Source: Sinonovacula constricta (taxonomy: Eukaryota; Mollusca; Bivalvia; Cardiida; Solecurtidae). Taken from it: 64,000 nucleotides of DNA. The notes beneath the pieces were generated by a model that was not told the DNA's origin, did no database searches, and saw only the letters and a list, made by a program, of their open reading frames with translations. The stretch spans positions 40,263,420-40,327,419 of the forward strand of contig CM017572.1 in the NCBI GenBank assembly GCA_007844125.1, given 5' to 3'. Within the stretch, counting starts at the first letter, position 1; every line of letters starts with the position of its first letter. Below are positions 12,601 through 22,892 of this stretch, piece after piece. The position numbers and the translations under genes were made by a program.

Positions 12601-13465
12601 CTGACAGAAGGTGACCGACTAAACATTTGTTAAAAGTGCTTTTTGGTGTTATATATGTTCTTACAGGTGGTATGCCACAGTTTGCCTATATCTAATAAAT
12701 ATAACAATATCTGAGCTCTGTTTTGGGAATTTGTTCATATTTTCTGTAGAAAAACATACTTTAGTGTAATCTGTGACGATTTGCATACGTATCTCAATTT
12801 TGGGGCAGTAAAACCCGTTCATCAACACTTAAAGTTTATCAACACTTAAAATGTTCATTCTTTCCAATTCTATAAATAACAACGATTATGATTTCTGCTA
12901 AAAATAGACATCGACGTCACAGCGGATGATGTGGATGAAGTAAAACGTAAGTGGTCACGTGGTTTTCTTAGTTTAAAATGGCTAGCTGGGCAGCGTGGCT
13001 CAGATAGGAAATGCAGGTTTGTATTGAGAATTATGGCGTTGTGGTTTATTTTTTTTAAGACAGATGTAGAACATAAATAAAAAGCATTTTGCGAGATTTG
13101 TTGATGTCACAATAGTTTATTAAGATGTTTCATGAAAATATATTTGACATCTCTTTTAGAGAGAAAAGTTAATCGATCTATTGAGTAGTAAATACAATCA
13201 TTCCCATAACGAAAACTAACCGATATTATACCTCTGACAAGTATTATGCAAGCTAAGTATGCAAAATTAAGGGTACTGTACCTTCGGGAGATTTTGGTTC
13301 GTATTCTAATGTCTTGCACTTGCTTCTGAGTCCTTCTCCGGTACCGTCTACCCAGACGTATTCGCACATAACCCTGTCATCGGGCTGGTCGAGCTTCATA
13401 TACTCTTTCAACACATTCTTGTCTGTGGAAGCTGAGAAGCCTCGAAGAGCTGATGCCGTCGCCAT
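6405..13465 (-). CDS. GLUL: glutamine synthetase (six coding exons)
   Basis: The enzyme makes glutamine from glutamate, ammonia and ATP, normally in the cytosol as a homodecamer in animals. Six exons on the minus strand join to 369 codons, close to the roughly 370 of animal enzymes. All junctions are GT-AG and every phase fits. The family signature [15 protein letters not shown] is at about residues 68-82. The metal-binding motif WFGIEQEY is at 136-143, with Glu140 and Glu142. The ATP-binding motif [17 protein letters not shown] is at 247-263, and [10 protein letters not shown] lies in the last exon. The start ATG at 13465 is the first in frame after an upstream TAA, and a candidate splice acceptor (TTTCAAG) lies just before it, which implies a non-coding 5' exon. 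No frame breaks or missing key residues were seen. The last five residues, TVIDE, differ from the usual ending but are in frame. Assignment is very secure. Confidence 0.96.
7547..7746 (-). CDS. GLUL: glutamine synthetase coding exon 5
   Basis: Encodes residues 208-274. It begins [18 protein letters not shown] and contains the ATP-binding motif [17 protein letters not shown]. The acceptor is TATTTTCAG and the donor is A|GTAAGT, phase 2. Confidence 0.95.
8197..8324 (-). CDS. GLUL: glutamine synthetase coding exon 4
   Basis: Encodes residues 165-207: [16 protein letters not shown], then [20 protein letters not shown], with a conserved active-site glutamate in the NAEVMPGQ stretch. The acceptor is GTTTCAG and the donor is CAG|GTATGT, phase 0. 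Confidence 0.95.
8345..8520 (+). repeat. short dispersed repeat fragment
   Basis: Contains GGTTTACGGCACACCGACAC and AACAGGTCATACGGCGCC, the kind of GC-rich block that stands out in otherwise AT-rich intron sequence. I suspect a SINE body fragment, but no second copy in this window proves it. Confidence 0.3.
9955..10430 (+). repeat. dispersed repeat R3, copy 1 (no SINE)
   Basis: Collinear with 37390-38170. Both contain CGTGTTTATGTTTTCATAG-like sequence, a Gs-and-Cs block ending in ATCTG(A/C)GCCT, CACTACGGTATATRA, TGATATTCATTCGG and ACAGCTACGCCGAA. This copy lies in glutamine synthetase intron 3 and lacks the SINE found in the other copy, so it shows the empty site. Confidence 0.7.
11430..11590 (-). 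mobile_element. SINE family 2 fragment
   Basis: Shares GCGACGTCCAGCTA, ACCGGCGC and GAGGAGTTAAAAGTCGGCT with the fuller copies at 27885 and 31335. It abuts the 3' side of glutamine synthetase exon 3 in the long intron. Confidence 0.55.
11630..11776 (-). CDS. GLUL: glutamine synthetase coding exon 3
   Basis: Encodes about residues 116-164, including [12 protein letters not shown], whose two glutamates bind metal, and the [11 protein letters not shown] loop. The acceptor is TTTTTCAG and the donor is G|GTAGGG. The next intron is the longest (3305 bases) and contains dispersed repeat R3. Confidence 0.95.
11972..12133 (-). CDS. GLUL: glutamine synthetase coding exon 2
   Basis: Encodes about residues 62-115. 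It starts after the acceptor ATTTTCAG with [12 protein letters not shown], the core of signature 1, and ends with KYNKEPA before the donor G|GTATGT. The following intron is only 195 bases. Confidence 0.95.
12165..12240 (-). mobile_element. SINE family 2 short fragment
   Basis: Contains CCAGACAAGTGTCTAGGTAG and AACCAAAGGCGCACCG, matching the middle of family 2. It lies in intron 1 just upstream of exon 2. Confidence 0.45.
12846..13025 (+). repeat. dispersed repeat R1, copy 2
   Basis: Shares ordered blocks with 595-790 (reverse complement) and 38654-38850: TGTTCATTCTTTCCAA, ATCGACGTCACAGC, GTGGTCACGTGGTTTTC and GTGGCTCAGATAGGAAAT. It sits in the first coding intron of glutamine synthetase. It carries a CRE-like GACGTCA and a CACGTG palindrome. 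Confidence 0.6.
13282..13465 (-). CDS. GLUL: glutamine synthetase coding exon 1
   Basis: Encodes residues 1-61 plus one base. The N terminus begins [13 protein letters not shown], followed by the beta-grasp domain start with [16 protein letters not shown], typical of the animal enzyme. The donor is G|GTACAG. The following intron is 1148 bases. Confidence 0.95.
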
Positions 13466-14093
13466 CTTACTGTATTATCTTGAAAGATACAAAAATGTGA
13501 TTATTTAATCCGCCAGTGACGTTTGGTTCGTGTACATCAAGAAGGGGTGTTATGACACCCTCCAACCCCCCTAAAGTAAATTTTGTTTGTTGACTGCTTA
13601 TTTCGAAGTTAGGCCCTTTTATTGCGTGTATATATATCTAGAATTTACTGCGATAAAGTTTCATGGATCTTGGTTCCTCCCCGCACCCCCAGCCAATTCT
13701 CTGAAGTCACTGCATCAAAGAAACTACATGAACACGTGCACTAAGTAATCGTTTGTGGCTAAATATTATACTATTCAGCAATTAAAAAACTAAGGGGACG
13801 CAGCTTGAGGCGGACACTGTGTGGCAACCAATCGTGGTTTTTTACATGGCAATGAGCACAAGAAACAGACGCATACGGCAGCCAAGCTCTCAAAATTCAT
13901 GTCATGTTTTCTTTCTTGCATCGCTGCACACAAATGGTTCCAAGGACAATTCAACATGAAACATGATATTATGTTTTCGTGAAAACTTTCCCATTTCACT
14001 ATGTAACAATGAGGGTTGAAATGTTTATGTGACATTGTTCATGGGCGTAGATACGCAAGCTATGATGTATACGCATTGCCGCTCGTGTGTGTG

Positions 14094-14114
14094 TGGGGGG
14101 GGGGGGGGGGGGGC
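14094..14114 (+). repeat. poly(G) tract
   Basis: A run of about 20 G bases after a short GT run. It is a G-quadruplex-prone homopolymer and a likely source of length variation. Confidence 0.8.
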
Positions 14115-14584
14115 GTGGTGTCGGAGCTTGCTCCTCAAAAGATATTGTGTTTTTGTATCGTCGTATGATGGATGAGGCGGAGTGGAGGGTTGCGTTTTTG
14201 CGGAGGTTTCAGTAATGAAGAGGCATTTTATTTCCAACAAAGAACTAGTCAAATTCAAGCACCGTGGAGTGATCGTCCCAAAGACTGAATTATCTCATGA
14301 TTTGGAATAAAATAGTCTAATACTTGCCCCAAACCAAATAATCAGAGAAAAGTTACTAAATTAAATTAGCAATTTTACATTTCGTGTTTTAACTAGGGTA
14401 ACAAGTGGATCACAATAAATATACAAACCAACCCTGCTACCCAAGATTTTTATTGCAGATTTACTATTTTTATATCTTCATTATTTGTGGGAAATGTGTA
14501 CACAGCTGCATATTCTGGATTCAGGCAGCTACGCGACTGGTTGTTATGCATCTAGCCAGCGGCGGTTGAACAATTGTGGCAGTG

Positions 14585-14894
14585 TACCGGACCTGGTAGC
14601 GCAATCGGTAAAGCGTCGGCTCCAGGTACGGGAGGTCCCGGGTTCGATCCCGGGCCGCGACATACCCAAGTCGTTAATATGGTAGTGATGTAGCTCCCTT
14701 GCTAACGCTCAAGTAAATATACGGGAAGTTCCACGACTAGTTGGCCCGGTGTCAGTGTAATGTGACAGGGTGTTGTATCATGCCAGGTGTTTATACGGTA
14801 TGCTTTACAAAGAAGGCAGCACCATATCTGCTTCAAGCGGACACCGTCTACAAATAACTGAAATCCTGTTGGTGGGACGATAAACCCAACAAAC
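14585..14894 (+). mobile_element. SINE family 1, plus copy with target duplication
   Basis: The tRNA-like head starts GGACCTGGTAGCGCAATCGG (A-box) and has the B-box GGTTCGATCCC. It is followed by a body ending GGGACGATAAACCC. The insert is flanked by AATTGTGGCAGTG (14572-14584) and AATAGTGGCAGTG (14895-14907), a 13-base target duplication with one mismatch. This supports insertion by LINE-type target-primed reverse transcription. Confidence 0.88.
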
Positions 14895-15197
14895 AATAGT
14901 GGCAGTGGTATAAAAGCAGAAGAAAATCGTTGTGAAGCAGTTGTCATAATGTCAATAACGTATTCTAGTTTGTAGGATGTTAGCTCCCCTTAGTTCACAA
15001 GATAGAACGATGGATTTTCTGAATGCCGTTATCACGTTCCCTTGACCTAGCTTACGACAGAATGGCAATTTCCAAGGCTTTTATCATAAATAAGTTAACA
15101 TTAATAGAAACCTTGGCCAAGCGGCTAGAGTCGCCGACTTGCAACTCTGCAGACCTTCAGCGTGTTCATTACAGGTCAGGACGAGCACTTTGAATTG

Positions 15198-15518
15198 TTT
15201 GTTTATTTGTTTGTTTATTGGGTTTATCGTCCCACCAACAATATTTCAGTTATCTGGAGACGGTGTCCACTTGAAGCAGATATAGTGCTGCCTTCACTTT
15301 GTATGGCATGCCGTGAACACCTGGCATGATACCACACCCAGTCACATTATCCTGACACCGGGCCAACCAGTCGTGGAACTACCCTTATATTTGCTTGAGC
15401 GTTAGCAAGGGAGCTATACTACTACCATTTTTAACGACTTTGGTATGTCGCAGCCCGGGATCGAACCCGGGGCCTCCCGTACCTGGAGCCTCTACCGATT
15501 GCGCTACCAGGTCCGGTA
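15198..15518 (-). mobile_element. SINE family 1, minus copy with target duplication
   Basis: Same family as 14585 but inverted. The A- and B-boxes are at the right end. ACTTTGAATTG flanks it on both sides (15187-15197 and 15519-15529), an exact 11-base duplication. The tail side carries extra TTTGTTTGTTTA copies. Confidence 0.88.
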
Positions 15519-15529
15519 ACTTTGAATTG

Positions 15530-16799
15530 ATGTAGGGAGTTCTTCCGGCTGAATTGCGGTGTGCAAAAAGGACCCAAACATATGTAACTGTTATTAACCT
15601 TACGTGTAACAGCAAGAGATAGTCTTGTTAATCTAAAGGCCAATCTACTGCAAAGGTTTAAGTACAGGGAAATGAAAACCCAAATGAGAACCCAGACGCT
15701 AGTCCAGTGTCTTACTCCATAAAAAACTGCTGGATGTCGCCATTATGATAATAATTGTGGTGTGATTTAACAAACTACAAAAACAAACAAAAAACAAATA
15801 ATTAACTGTATTGATATACATAATCTTGACATGTTTTATTTTCAAGTTTGCAAAACAGAAGAAAGAAAAACAGATCTACTAAAGAAAGGAAATGTGACAA
15901 ATGAAAATAAAACAAAGGCGCTGTTATTGAGGGAAGAATATAAAGATTTGTATATATGCTTTTCCTGTTCTATGTGTTTACATAGCAAAATGCAGCATGC
16001 AGACAATTATTTACAACTTGCCTAAGGGCGGTTCTTTTTAACGTAAATCTTCCTTTGCAGGCATTCATGTTAATAACTGTAATACCTACAAAATCATGTC
16101 TATAACGATCTAAAATTGCCGCGTCTATAATATTATAGTACTTTTATATAGGTAGGGTATCGTCTCACCGCCCCTGAATGCTTCAGACATGTACACCCTC
16201 TCCGCCACTATTATCGACATGCCTAAAGCGAGGGGTCAAGGTTACAAAAACAAACCATTTCCATCAGCAACTCAGCACTGCACCTGAGCATGTAGTGCAA
16301 TGACCTTCGCATTGGTCCATATTGCATACATATATCACCGGATTCTTCCGATCGATCGGTAATATCATTCAGTAAATAGATTTGTGGTGACGGCGTTTCA
16401 TCAATCGGAATACACTGGCTATTTACTTTCAGAAAATTGTATGCATCGGCAATAAGATTCTCCTGCCTACATTGCCTTTAATCACACATTCATCTCTTTA
16501 TTCGGTAAAGTCACAACAATCTTTATACAACTACGTATACATGTACGACATGAGGAAAACGAATTTCATTCAAATATTAATGAAGTTATCATCTGTTCCT
16601 TTCCTTAAATCTATTAACAAATAGATCTACTAATGAACTAAAACTTTGAAAGCAGATCCGATTACAATTTGCAGGTATATTATTTAATTAGAAACCTAAT
16701 CATGCGTCAGGTTATGATCTGATACTAGTAATTGATAGACGCGAAGTTGCGAATGGTTTTTCATTAGCCGAGCCAATGCGAATTAACATCGTCTATCAC
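15530..16799. other. intron or intergenic, no gene seen
   Basis: AT-rich. I see no exon. If the 5' exon proposed at 18.6 kb is real, this is intron sequence of the glutamine synthetase gene. Confidence 0.4.
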
Positions 16800-16919
16800 T
16801 CGGAACTCCTCGGGTAATTCCGTCAATCCGAAGCTTGTCGGAGATCGCCGAGTAGGTACGATTGATCGTCTATACCAATCGGAACACCTCGGAGGACGGA
16901 ATTACCCGAGGAGTTCCGA
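16800..16919. repeat. perfect 25-bp inverted repeat
   Basis: The left arm 16800-16824 (TCGGAACTCCTCGGG to CCGTC) is the exact reverse complement of the right arm 16895-16919, with a 70-base spacer. The spacer contains a further partial copy, CGGAACACCTCGG. It could be a small foldback or MITE-type element. Flanking target duplication was not clear. Confidence 0.75.
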
Positions 16920-18574
16920 TTGCGTCTATACGTTCCTCAACATGTATAGAGGAAATAGATCATTAAACAAATAGTCATTTCCGTCCCACGCACGGAAGTA
17001 AACTAACGCTCGACTTGCTAAAATGAAAGTGCAGTTGATTATAGCTTGGCGTGTTATGGTAAAATATTCCAATTGAATTGACTATAAACACTTCTTCTGG
17101 CGATTATTTCCTCGTAAAAAAGTAGTAGAAAATTGATATATCACTCTTTTATGATGCTCGCAATTGTTAAGTAAAATATTCAAAATCCGATATATAACCC
17201 GCGATTTAAAATAAAAAATAAAAACATATTTACCACAAACAATGTTAAAGATCGAATCCGGAACAGTAGCTTCGTAAACTGGAGATCAACTGGGAATGTC
17301 AACTGTTTAAATATATTCCAACTTTTAACACAGAATATAAGTGACACAAAATCTGGTTGAAGATCAGTCAATTCCACGACTTAATTGGTTTCGTCCAGAG
17401 CTAAACTGGTAATGATAAGGACATATAAACTCCTCAAACATATGAACCCCTCAAAAGAAACAACGTATATAAATTAACCCAACGAAGTTGCAAAACGGAC
17501 AAGTTTCCTTTAGCGGACAAGTTTCCTTTAGAAAGGCTTGAATGTCGAGCTAGCTTGAATGTCGTGCTAAGAAATTTCCGATAAAATATTTCGCAAGCAG
17601 TGGTGTTACTTAACGCGTGCAGTCAGTGGATGGAATCATCTGTTTTGGGGAAATTCCACAAAGATTCGCAAAAGACCATGCCCTAGCCATGTGAACTATT
17701 TTAGCTTAACAGATAACATCGGGTCACCTTTAAACGAGTCATCTTTAAAAACTGGTCATGTACTCGGTCAATTATGCAAAACACGAAACTGGCAAACATG
17801 TTAAAAAAAGGGCGACTGCATACAGATTTGAAATATGCAGTAAGTTCCATGTGCACGCGACGGATCATTGGTAACTATTGGTCATTAATCGATTATATAA
17901 CACAATGGAAAAAAAGGAAATGTCTCGAATGTACACCATGGAAGTTGGTTAGTGTACAAAAATATTGTCATCATGCAAACACGAACTGAGGACGTGATTT
18001 TTCAGCAGTCGTTACATACGTAGAGTTTACAATATCGTAGAGTTTACAATATCAAATTTCCGATATCAAATTACCGAGCCGAAAATAAACAATAAAAATA
18101 AAAGGCGATGCTATTTAATAATGCAAATATTTTCTTAATGAACTTCAATTGCTTGTCATTTTAATAATTAAAGCAATTAGAGAAAAATCTGCCAAAACCT
18201 AAGCTTCTATGGAAACGTATTTGCTATATACCGACTGAGAAATAAGGATTAATTGCCCCGTGCTGACTACTAGAATTAATATATATATTATTTATATAGG
18301 TGCGCGTTTTATCTATTTTTTGTCTACGTGCAAATAGAATAAATCATGGCAGTATGGAATTAAAACTTAATCGTAATTAATCAACGTGAGACGTTTATTT
18401 TTTAAGTTGTTTTCCACAATTTGCTATTTTACCTATTTGCCGAAGAATGCTTAGCCTTATCTATATAAAAACAACACATCAACATCTAGTCCTAGATTAT
18501 ACAAATATCAAGCATATAATATTTAAACTAAAGATCTATACAATAATTTGTGTATTTGCATTGTTTCAACTTAC
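16920..18574. other. no gene seen
   Basis: AT-rich sequence with one small direct duplication (GGACAAGTTTCCTTTAG twice near 17500) and another (GTAGAGTTTACAATATC near 18020). Confidence 0.4.
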
Positions 18575-18760
18575 TTGGATGTAGTATCTGAGTTTCCAGT
18601 AGTCCTCGAAATGAACCGATTTTCAATTTACTGTACAGATGTCTACAGATGTCTGGAAAAAATACGACAAACCAACATAAACAAATCATCTATCACGTCT
18701 AGCGGCTGTGACTGAGCTGTGCAGACCAACCATTGGTGGTTATTTTTACAACGCTAACAC
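18575..18760 (-). promoter_or_regulatory. possible first non-coding exon and promoter of glutamine synthetase
   Basis: On the minus strand a consensus donor A|GTAAGT occurs at 18575/18574. Upstream of it lies about 110 bases without unusual composition, then CCAATGG near 18730 and a TAAAAATA stretch near 18745. The coding exon 1 start has an acceptor just before the ATG, so a 5' exon must exist somewhere upstream, and this is the best candidate I found. There is no transcript evidence. Other donors could serve. Confidence 0.3.
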
Positions 18761-20429
18761 ACACAGCTCGCGTGTAGGTTTGGAGTTTTCCCTTATCTAT
18801 GAATAGAAACATTCTCGTGGAAAAACACAATCATGCTATTTTCATTATTATCAGCAAACAGTCAAATATTAGGGACAAAATAAAAGGGAAATGGTAGATT
18901 AGCAAGGTTTCTGAAGAAGAAAACAATACACAACGACAAATTCAATGTGTAATATAGTTAACACAGCCAAGTCACTTATCGATCTATAGTCTCTTAATCT
19001 AACCAAGACCACAACTTAGCGTGTCAAGAAATGTCTAGACTACAAGTCATCTTTCGTAGAAGAGTTGTGTTATATGAGTCAATTTTGTTCATAAATAAAG
19101 GAGAGTTGTATCACATAATAGTGGTAATGTCAATACATTTCTTGACGCAGTCTTTGTGCCCTGTTCTCAACATACAGTATATTTCTAAAAGTAAATAGCC
19201 AGGCGAGTCGGGAGTGCTTCGCGTTCGCAGCCATGCGGTGAAGTCGTGCGTGTCTTTGTTTTTTGTTTATTGCCTTGCGTGGTGTAGCACTGTAGGCCTA
19301 CTTTCTGATGTTAAGGTCATGCACTTGTTTAAATCAAGTGTTACTGTAAACACAGTTAAAATATACAAGGGTTTAATATTTTTAAAATGCTGTAGGACAA
19401 TAATGACCGACATTTGGTGATCGTTAGGTGGAATGGCCGTACAGAGTGGGGGTGGGGGGTTGTAAACACCAAAGTCTACCAATCACTAGACCGTAGGGTT
19501 GAGCCCTGCGGGAGCGTTATTTTTTCGCCATGATGGGTATAACGCCGATAACTAGTCTAGTGATGTTGTGTAAAGTCATCAGTGCATGTTAAGTATCTTT
19601 TAAAATGATGTTATATCAGTATGTACACGAACAATATATATGCGTTATTTTTTCACACATTTGGTAACGCATTTCTTAATTGGGCTGTATTTGTGTTTGT
19701 TGGTTTTTTTATTTATTAATTAAAGAAACACACGAAGAAACAAAAACAAAACAACAGCAGTGAAATATAGAGGCTCATGCAACATTTCTCCAGAAGGAAT
19801 TGCAATACTACAGTTAAAAGTATCTATAAAACTTGCACCTCGAAACCATTCGCACAACATGTATAAAAGTTGCACGTAAACACTCAAATATAGCATGAAC
19901 GACGAAAGGAATTTAACAGACCTATTTTATTATTTTTTTAAAGAAATAAATAAGTCATTAGATTAAATTTTGTAATTGACCTTGGCTAAATGCAAGTATA
20001 CTTGTATTATTTTTTAAAATATTCCCTTTTTACGATGAAGCCCAAATTGGAGCCCTATGCTTTAAATAATTACTAACCACTGCTCATACGACCGTTGGTG
20101 TGTCCATTTTTTATCACCTTCCGTAGGGTAAGGTATAATAAAGATCTCTCACCATTTAAGAATTCCAATATTGTCAACGTATGTGACTGGTAAGTTTCCA
20201 TTTGCGATGCAAACCTATGCAAATTGTACATGGCTCTGCATCTCTAAATAACGTTCGACGAATGAAGAAAACAGGAAATCAATAAAGTAAATCAGCACAA
20301 CTTTCGTGGTGTGGATTTTGTTTTTGATGTTAATTTCACAGGTCTAAAGTGGGGCATGGTTGGGAGTGGGGGTGGTTGGGGGTGTGGGTGGTGGTGGTTG
20401 GAGTCGGGGCGGGGGGTTATTACTATGAC
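18761..20429. other. intergenic, no gene seen
   Basis: AT-rich with a GT-rich purine stretch near 20345-20420. No exon recognised. Confidence 0.4.
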
Positions 20430-20545
20430 CAAGCTCACATACATATTGGCCACCAGCTATCTTTGAGAAGGAAAGCAACAGCCAAAAATCTCTCGGGGTA
20501 GACCCACCAGCGCTCTGAGAGTCAACTAGAAGACGAACGGCTTGA
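20430..20545 (-). mobile_element. SINE family 2 degraded fragment
   Basis: GGTAGACCCACCAGCGCTCT and the following CAACTAGAAGAC match the central part of family 2. The ends are lost. Confidence 0.35.
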
Positions 20546-20604
20546 GCCCCAAAAGTCAAATTAGTTAACGATCTGCAATTTTACACACCTGTCTGTATGA
20601 TCTT

Positions 20605-21490
20605 TTCGTCGACATGGTTGAAAGTAGGTGAATAGGAGAAAAATGTCTCCTTATATGATCTTTTTATTCAATAAATAAATACATTCAAAAGTAAGAGACG
20701 AGGAAAAAAGTACCTGCCTATATGATCTTTTCGTTGACAAGTTCGGAAGTAAGTGACAAGAAGAAAAGTACCTTCCTATATGACATTCCCCTCGTCACGT
20801 TTGAAAGTAAGTGACACGGAGAAAAGTACCTGACTTTAGGCGAGCGTCGGCTTGCGGATCGGGAGGTCGTGGGTTCGAACCCCGGTCGGGTCAAACCAAA
20901 GACATTAAAGTTGGTAGTAGTGGCTTCCCTCCTAACGCTCGGGGCTAAGGGGACAGCATTATGCCTGACTCGTCGGTGTCAGTATAATGGACCGGCCGGG
21001 TTTCAGTCCCCGGGCACCTCATAAGTGCCCCTGTGCTATAATGATAGAAATGTCGCTGCGCAGTATCGGCAAAAATGCCGGCTAATCCCATCACTGACTT
21101 TAGGATCTTTCCGTCGAGACGTTTGAAAGTAAGTGAGAAGGAGAAAAGTACCTGCCTGTAGAATCTTTTCGTCGACACGTTTGGAAGTAAGTGAGAACGA
21201 GATAAGTACCTGCCTTTAGGATCTTTCCGTCGACACGTTTGAAAGTAAGTGAGAACGAGATAAGTACCTGCCTTTAGGATCTTTCCGTCGACACGTTTGA
21301 AAGTAAGTGAGAACGAGTAAAGTACCTGCCTTTAGGATCTTTTCGTCGACACGTTTGAAAGTAAGTAAGAACGAGTAAAGTACCTGCCTTTAGGATCTTT
21401 TCGTCGACACGTTTGAAAGTAAGTGACACGGAGAAAAGTACATGCCTGTATGATCTTTCCGTCGACACCTTTGAAAGTAAGTGACAAGAA
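20605..21490 (+). repeat. 58-bp minisatellite, about 11 units, split by a SINE
   Basis: The unit runs GATCTTTTCGTCGACACG, then TTTGAAAGTAAGTGAGAAC, then GAGAAAAGTACCTGCCTTTAG. Unit starts lie near 20605, 20659, 20723, 20781, 21104, 21162, 21220, 21278, 21336, 21394 and 21452. Left units are more diverged than right ones, as expected if the array grew from the right part. The SINE at 20841 interrupts unit four. Units are contiguous with no spacers, so this is not a CRISPR array. Confidence 0.9.
20841..21093 (+). mobile_element. SINE family 3 inserted in the minisatellite
   Basis: The B-box GGGTTCGAACCCC is at about 20870. The A-box side is cut off, so the copy is 5'-truncated. CTGACTTTAGG flanks it on both sides (20830-20840 and 21094-21104), an exact 11-base target duplication made from the minisatellite unit. 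The body contains CTAACGCTCGG and a GC-rich tail. Confidence 0.82.
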
Positions 21491-22892
21491 GAAGCAAAAA
21501 GGGCAAGCAGGTATTGATTAAAATGATTAAAACAACTTAATGCAAAAAAAGTATATCAAGCGTATTGGAAACATAAATAAATATCGAAATAAAATTAAGT
21601 AACGTCAAGCAACAAATTGAGATAAAAGTATTAAAGCAACTAAAACTTTTATGTATATGTGTATATTAAAGAAAAGCAATCTATAAACCCAAACTTAAAT
21701 GCCGAAAACGGACAATTAAAGCATCACAAAAATAGATACTATTTATTCAAGTCATTGAAACAAATTTAAAAAAAAAAATCAAAAAAATAACCTTTGCTTT
21801 CTAGGAGCACTAAAATCCTATTGTATGTTTCTGAATCACGCCTATTGTGAACACGACAATAAGAGCTTAGCCTGTTTACCGAGGGGTGTAATACTTTTCG
21901 TCAAATGTGTTGAACCGATGTGCCAACAAACCGAACTGTGTTGCCTTTTCTGGTTTCAGTAGGGGCGGCATGTCCATCGACATAGCATGCACAAGACCAC
22001 ACATTTCTTCTCTCCCCAATCAAATTGTATCATTTACCCAGTTAATTTCCAATGGACCATACTTTCTCTCAATCGTCCAATCAAATTTCTTGATTTTCCT
22101 AGTATACAGCATTACATGCGCTCGGATTGCACGTGAAGTATGTCGGTTTGTCACGAAGTAAAAGCAATAGTCCGCTGGCCACGTGACTGTTTGAAACATG
22201 TTTAACACGAAATGAAGCAGCTTAAGTGAAGATTTAACAAAACAGTTTTCGGATGTTTATTATTTGTAAAAATAAGAAAAATATTTCGCGCACACATACA
22301 TAATAAAATACTGACATTTAAAACACAATCAAAATTAATTCATATTTTAAGAAAATATTTGTGTTACTTAAAGTCGATCAAGATGGCCGCAATGTGGTGA
22401 AAATAGTTGCGGTTTGTTGTTGTTTTTAAAAATGAAGTTTATTTTTTGTTTTGTTGACAATGATGGCAAGGTCGTGGTGTTTAGTTGATGCTGATGGTGT
22501 ATTTTGTTTGTGTTGTGATGTAAATGAAAGTGCTAATGATAATGTTGTTGAATTTGATGTCGATCATTAACACAAGGAGGTTGTTTTTGTTGTTGTTCAT
22601 CTTCTTGTTGATTATGACGCAAATGGGACTGTTTGCATTAAGGACGGTGGTTATAAGTCACATGGTCCGGGGGTATCATTTTAAATATGTTGTGTAACAT
22701 TGACATGCATATATTTTTGACAGTTTGAAATTTTATTAAAAATCCAGCTACAAGATCGTTTGACCTATTCGACAAGCATAAAAGTACAAAATATTACAGA
22801 TGTGAACAAACTAAAACATACATCTATATAAGCGCTGCATACTATTGTACATCAGCAAATTTACTCATTTTACATGTTACTATAAAACAGCT
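21491..22892. other. intergenic, no gene seen
   Basis: AT-rich with a T- and G-rich plus strand at 22420-22610. No exon recognised. Confidence 0.4.

Noticed and set aside
14588..14665. A tRNA gene at the A- and B-box match
   Set aside because: The same tRNA-like head recurs with the same body and target duplications, so it is a SINE. The cloverleaf is also imperfect.
20605..21490. Regular 58-bp repeats resembling a CRISPR array
   Set aside because: Units are contiguous without unique spacers, and the context is eukaryotic.
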